This document shows positions 23,688-26,277 of a stretch of DNA of 26,277 nucleotides, piece after piece; positions within the stretch are counted from its first letter, which is position 1; each line of letters begins with the position of its first letter. A program made the translations under genes and the position numbers. The notes under the pieces were generated by a model. The model was not told where the DNA came from. It saw only the letters and a list, made by a program, of their open reading frames with translations, and searched no databases. Location: assembly GCA_964654015.1 (NCBI GenBank), contig CAZZHQ010000027.1, positions 1 to 26,277 of the forward strand. The letters run 5' to 3'. Source of the stretch: JAUUZT01 sp964654015 (lineage in GTDB: Bacteria; Chloroflexota; Dehalococcoidia; GIF9; AB-539-J10).

Positions 23688-24754
23688 GAGAGGACAGCCC
23701 CTAGTTGGCTGATCTGTTCCTGCGCAAGAAGGGCTTCAATAATATCTTCGATATCTCCATCCATAATTTGGGGAAGGTTATGAAATGTGGAATTAAGACG
23801 ATGGTCGGTCACACGGTCTTGAGGGAAATTATAAGTTCGTATTTTTTCTGCTCGCTCTCCAGTACCTACCTGCTTTTTTCTTTGCTTATCTATTTCCGCT
23901 GATTGTTTGCGTTGCTCCTGATCGAATACTCTGGCACGGAGTACAGCCATAGCCTTCGTCTTGTTTTTCAATTGGGAACGCTCGTCCTGACATACAACCA
24001 CGAGGCCTGTTGGTAAATGGGTAATTCGCACAGCAGTCGTTACCTTGTTCACATTTTGGCCACCGGCACCACCGGCGTGAAATAGATCCATCCTGATATC
24101 ATCTTGACTGATTTTTAATTCGATTTCTTCAACTGTTGGTAGTACCGCCACAGTAACAGTCGAGGTATGTATTCGACCCGATCCCTCAGTTTCTGGAACT
24201 CTTTGAACACGGTGTACACCACGTTCATGCTTCAGTTGACTGAAAGTTCCCTTCCCTTTTACTTCGAAGACTACTTCTCTGAAACCACCAGTACCGCTGG
24301 GGCTAGTATTGATTAAATTTACCTTCCATTTTTTGCTTTGTGCATAGCGGCTATACATTCGAAACAGGTCAGCAGCAAAAAGGCCTGCTTCTTCACCTCC
24401 AGTGCCAGCTCTTATTTCTACAATAACATCTTTATTAACGTTGGGATCTTTGGGTAGTAATGCGAACTTTAGTTTATCCAGTAGTTCATCCATACGTTGC
24501 TGGAATTGGTCTATCTCCTGTTTTACCAATATTGCCATTTCAGGTTCCTCAGTTTCTTTAAGGAGATTCGTCATATCACCTAATTGAGTTGAGCAGGCCT
24601 TATATTTGTTATAGATATCAACAATATTTTCCAGTTCAGATTTCTCTTTGCCCAACTCCTGTAGTTGTTTCAAGTCGGAAAGTATATCTGATTGGCCCAT
24701 TAGGTTGTTGATCTCGTGGTAACGCTTTTGAATTAGATTTAACTTATTAAACAT
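23684..24754 (-). CDS. prfA: Peptide chain release factor 1
   Basis: 356 residues, normal RF1 length. It ends translation at UAA and UAG. Domain 1 is helical (1-100). The stop-codon reading motif is P187-E-T189 in QRVPETEGSGRIHTS, the P-x-T form of RF1 rather than the SPF of RF2. The peptidyl-hydrolysis loop is G231-G-Q233 (HAGGAGGQNVNKVTT). The basic C-terminal region with RTYNFPQDRVTDHR is typical. The start has no clear ribosome-binding site, but a good promoter lies just upstream. It is followed by prmC with a four-base overlap. Confidence 0.97.
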   Translation of the reverse strand: MFNKLNLIQKRYHEINNLMGQSDILSDLKQLQELGKEKSELENIVDIYNKYKACSTQLGDMTNLLKETEEPEMAILVKQEIDQFQQRMDELLDKLKFALLPKDPNVNKDVIVEIRAGTGGEEAGLFAADLFRMYSRYAQSKKWKVNLINTSPSGTGGFREVVFEVKGKGTFSQLKHERGVHRVQRVPETEGSGRIHTSTVTVAVLPTVEEIELKISQDDIRMDLFHAGGAGGQNVNKVTTAVRITHLPTGLVVVCQDERSQLKNKTKAMAVLRARVFDQEQRKQSAEIDKQRKKQVGTGERAEKIRTYNFPQDRVTDHRLNSTFHNLPQIMDGDIEDIIEALLAQEQISQLGAVLS

Positions 24755-24780
24755 CGTATATCTTACTGTTTGAGTACGCT

Positions 24781-24809
24781 ATTATAGTACAGCTATTACT
24801 GGCGCTCAA
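24781..24809 (-). promoter_or_regulatory. Promoter of prfA-prmC
   Basis: On the minus strand TTGAGC (24804-24809), a 17-base spacer and a perfect TATAAT (24781-24786), 26 bases before the prfA ATG. Confidence 0.6.
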
Positions 24810-24897
24810 ACCTTAAAGCAGAGCCACCTCATTCTTATTTACTTTCTCTTTAGTCATTTCCATTTATTACTATGAAATGCTTGTACTTGATTTTATT

Positions 24898-24926
24898 CTT
24901 TAAAGTAGTTGTGTTGCCTGTATAAT
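24898..24926 (+). promoter_or_regulatory. Candidate promoter of the alcohol dehydrogenase
   Basis: A perfect TATAAT at 24921-24926; the -35 box at 17 bases (TTTAAA, 24898-24903) is weak. It lies 45 bases before the ATG, which is preceded by a strong AGGAGGA ribosome-binding site at 24960-24966. Confidence 0.4.
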
Positions 24927-24971
24927 AATTGATAGTGTTATAGCTAAATTATCTGAATTAGGAGGAAGTAT

Positions 24972-26123
24972 ATGATAACCACTCTTTCATGGCCTGCAAA
25001 GGTAATATTCGGGGTAGGTAGCATAGGGGTTCTTGGGAAGGAAGCAAGCGGACTTGGAAAGAAAGTTCTACTTGTAACTGGCGTGCATAGTGCGAGGCAG
25101 ACAGGATTATTGGAAAAAGTGGTACAAGACCTTAAGGATAATAGATTGGATGTTTTTGTATTCGATAAAATAATACCAAATCCACGTGTCTCAACTATAG
25201 ATGAGGGCGCTGCAATAATCCGTAATGAAGGGTTAGATCTTGTTATTGGACTTGGTGGTGGTAGCGTCATGGATACGGCAAAAAGCCTTACACTGGCAAA
25301 AAATAGCGATAAACCGATATGGGAGTACACAACAGGAGCAGTATCATTTGCTGAAACTGGTACTAGTCCCTTACCACTTATATTGGCTTCAACTGTAGCT
25401 GCCAGTGGTTCGGAACAGGATATGGCATCAGTGATTACTAATTGGGAAACCCGCGAGAAGCGCGTGCTGGTTAGCTCGGCATTTCTCTCCAAAGTCTCTA
25501 TTATAGATCCGGAGTTAACAATAACTGTACCAAGGAAACCAACTGCCCAAGGAGGAGTTGATATTTTTTCTCATCTGGTTGAGAAGTATGTCAGTGCCCC
25601 AAGTGTCTCAACGATAACAGATAGTATTTATGGAACACTACTAAAAGTGGTGGTTGAATCTTTGCCACGGGTGCTGGATAAGCCTGATGATATTGAAGCA
25701 CGTAATATACTAGCCTGGGCTAGTACTATGGCTTGTTCTCCTTCCATGTTTTTGGGGGGAGGTGTTGGCTCTTTACCTTTACATCCAATGGGATTTTCGC
25801 TAAGTGGGAAATATGACATGGCGCATGGAGATGTACAAGCAGCTCTTCTTCCTGCATGGATGAAATATACCTATTCCGCATGCCCTGAAAGATTTCGATT
25901 TTTAGGAATACAGGGATTTGGCAAAGAAGATATAGTAGAGGTTACAGAAAATTGGTTGAAGAAGATAAGTATGAAGCACAACCTCCAGAGTTTAGGTGCT
26001 AATTATGAAGAGTTAGAAGCTATAGCAGAAGACTGTGCTCGGAATGCGATCCCTCAATTGAAGGCTAATCCAAATGTGCCTGATGCTGCTGCAATAGCGA
26101 AGATTTATAAGGATTCCTATTAA
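24972..26123 (+). CDS. Iron-containing alcohol dehydrogenase (group III)
   Basis: 383 residues, the standard length. The N-terminal NAD(P)-binding half contains GVGSIGVLG, and GLGGGSVMDTAKS (93-105) binds the pyrophosphate. The C-terminal helical half carries all four metal ligands: D197 and H201 (VDIFSHLVEKY), H271 and H285 (LHPMGFSLSGKYDMAHG), with the classical 4- and 14-residue spacing. DPELT and ASTVAASGSEQD are also typical. It interconverts an alcohol and an aldehyde with NAD(P)H. Overall likeness is to butanol-dehydrogenase/YqdH-type members; the physiological substrate cannot be told. In an anaerobe it could dispose of reductant. It is a single gene divergent from prfA. Confidence 0.92.
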   Translation: MITTLSWPAKVIFGVGSIGVLGKEASGLGKKVLLVTGVHSARQTGLLEKVVQDLKDNRLDVFVFDKIIPNPRVSTIDEGAAIIRNEGLDLVIGLGGGSVMDTAKSLTLAKNSDKPIWEYTTGAVSFAETGTSPLPLILASTVAASGSEQDMASVITNWETREKRVLVSSAFLSKVSIIDPELTITVPRKPTAQGGVDIFSHLVEKYVSAPSVSTITDSIYGTLLKVVVESLPRVLDKPDDIEARNILAWASTMACSPSMFLGGGVGSLPLHPMGFSLSGKYDMAHGDVQAALLPAWMKYTYSACPERFRFLGIQGFGKEDIVEVTENWLKKISMKHNLQSLGANYEELEAIAEDCARNAIPQLKANPNVPDAAAIAKIYKDSY

Positions 26124-26184
26124 TGAGGAAAAGTCACTCACTTTTCAGGCAAATATAATTTTTGTAATAAACATGGTTCCTTTA

Positions 26185-26270
26185 TTGCCTGGTTAATAGG
26201 GCAACTTTCGTGGCTTTACTACTGCGGAGGCTGAGATACATAGGTAACACCTGTGGTATGTTTAGTAAAG
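26185..26270 (+). other. Nested inverted repeats, possible structured RNA
   Basis: A hairpin TTGCC / GGCAA (26185-26204) is followed by an outer perfect 8-bp pair, CTTTACTA (26214-26221) and TAGTAAAG (26263-26270). Inside the outer pair sit ATAC/GTAT (26236-26239 and 26256-26259) and AGGT-AAC-ACCT (26242-26252). No open reading frame of note runs through it. It lies 62 bases after the dehydrogenase stop and close to the window edge, so whether a gene follows is unknown. It matches no riboswitch class I can name. Confidence 0.35.
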
Positions 26271-26277
26271 ATATTAA

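Noticed and set aside
26185..26270. Cobalamin, c-di-GMP (GEMM) or TPP riboswitch
   Set aside because: GGTTAATAGGG, GGGCAA and CTGAGA pieces recall these classes, but the required partner motifs, such as the cobalamin-box GCCACTG, GACGCAAAGCC, or ACCCTT with ACCTGA, are not present.

Overview
The window most likely comes from an anaerobic, ferredoxin-using bacterium of the Chloroflexota (Dehalococcoidia-like). This is an inference. It rests on the four-subunit pyruvate:ferredoxin oxidoreductase, an EF-P with arginine at the modification-loop tip, surface proteins held by a C-terminal membrane helix instead of LPXTG, and moderately AT-rich DNA. No rRNA is present to settle it.

Layout. (1) 63-3509, plus strand: three consecutive exported proteins, each with an N-terminal signal peptide, beta-sandwich or repeat domains, and a C-terminal helix ending in a short basic tail. 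(2) 3510-4449: a palindromic intergenic repeat followed by an AbrB-type antitoxin and PIN-domain toxin pair. (3) 12303-4467, minus strand: a PKD lipoprotein, dprA, topA, an Xaa-Pro peptidase, efp, a PHP-domain phosphoesterase and a formyltransferase-like protein. These are closely spaced or overlapping and probably mostly co-transcribed. (4) 12489-12756: two serine tRNAs on the minus strand. (5) 12905-15613: a P2A-type calcium ATPase. (6) 15720-18877: tRNA-Arg followed immediately by porCDAB and a clear rho-independent terminator. (7) 19075-20195: tRNA-Pro followed by a nucleotide-sugar epimerase. (8) 20459-22767: rny and its usual partner ymdB, convergent with prfA-prmC (24754-22764). (9) 24972-26123: an iron-dependent alcohol dehydrogenase. 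The window ends in an undescribed nested inverted repeat that may be a structured RNA.

Functionally most of the window is housekeeping: translation termination (prfA, prmC), polyproline translation (efp), DNA topology and uptake (topA, dprA), RNA turnover (rny), and central carbon metabolism (por, alcohol dehydrogenase). The accessory part is the first 4.5 kb, with the surface proteins, the intergenic repeats and the toxin-antitoxin pair.

No CRISPR array, prophage, transposase or recognisable defence system was found. The best candidates for something undescribed are the membrane-anchored surface-protein cluster, the duplicated promoter-bearing intergenic segment upstream of two unrelated genes, and the nested inverted repeat at the right edge.
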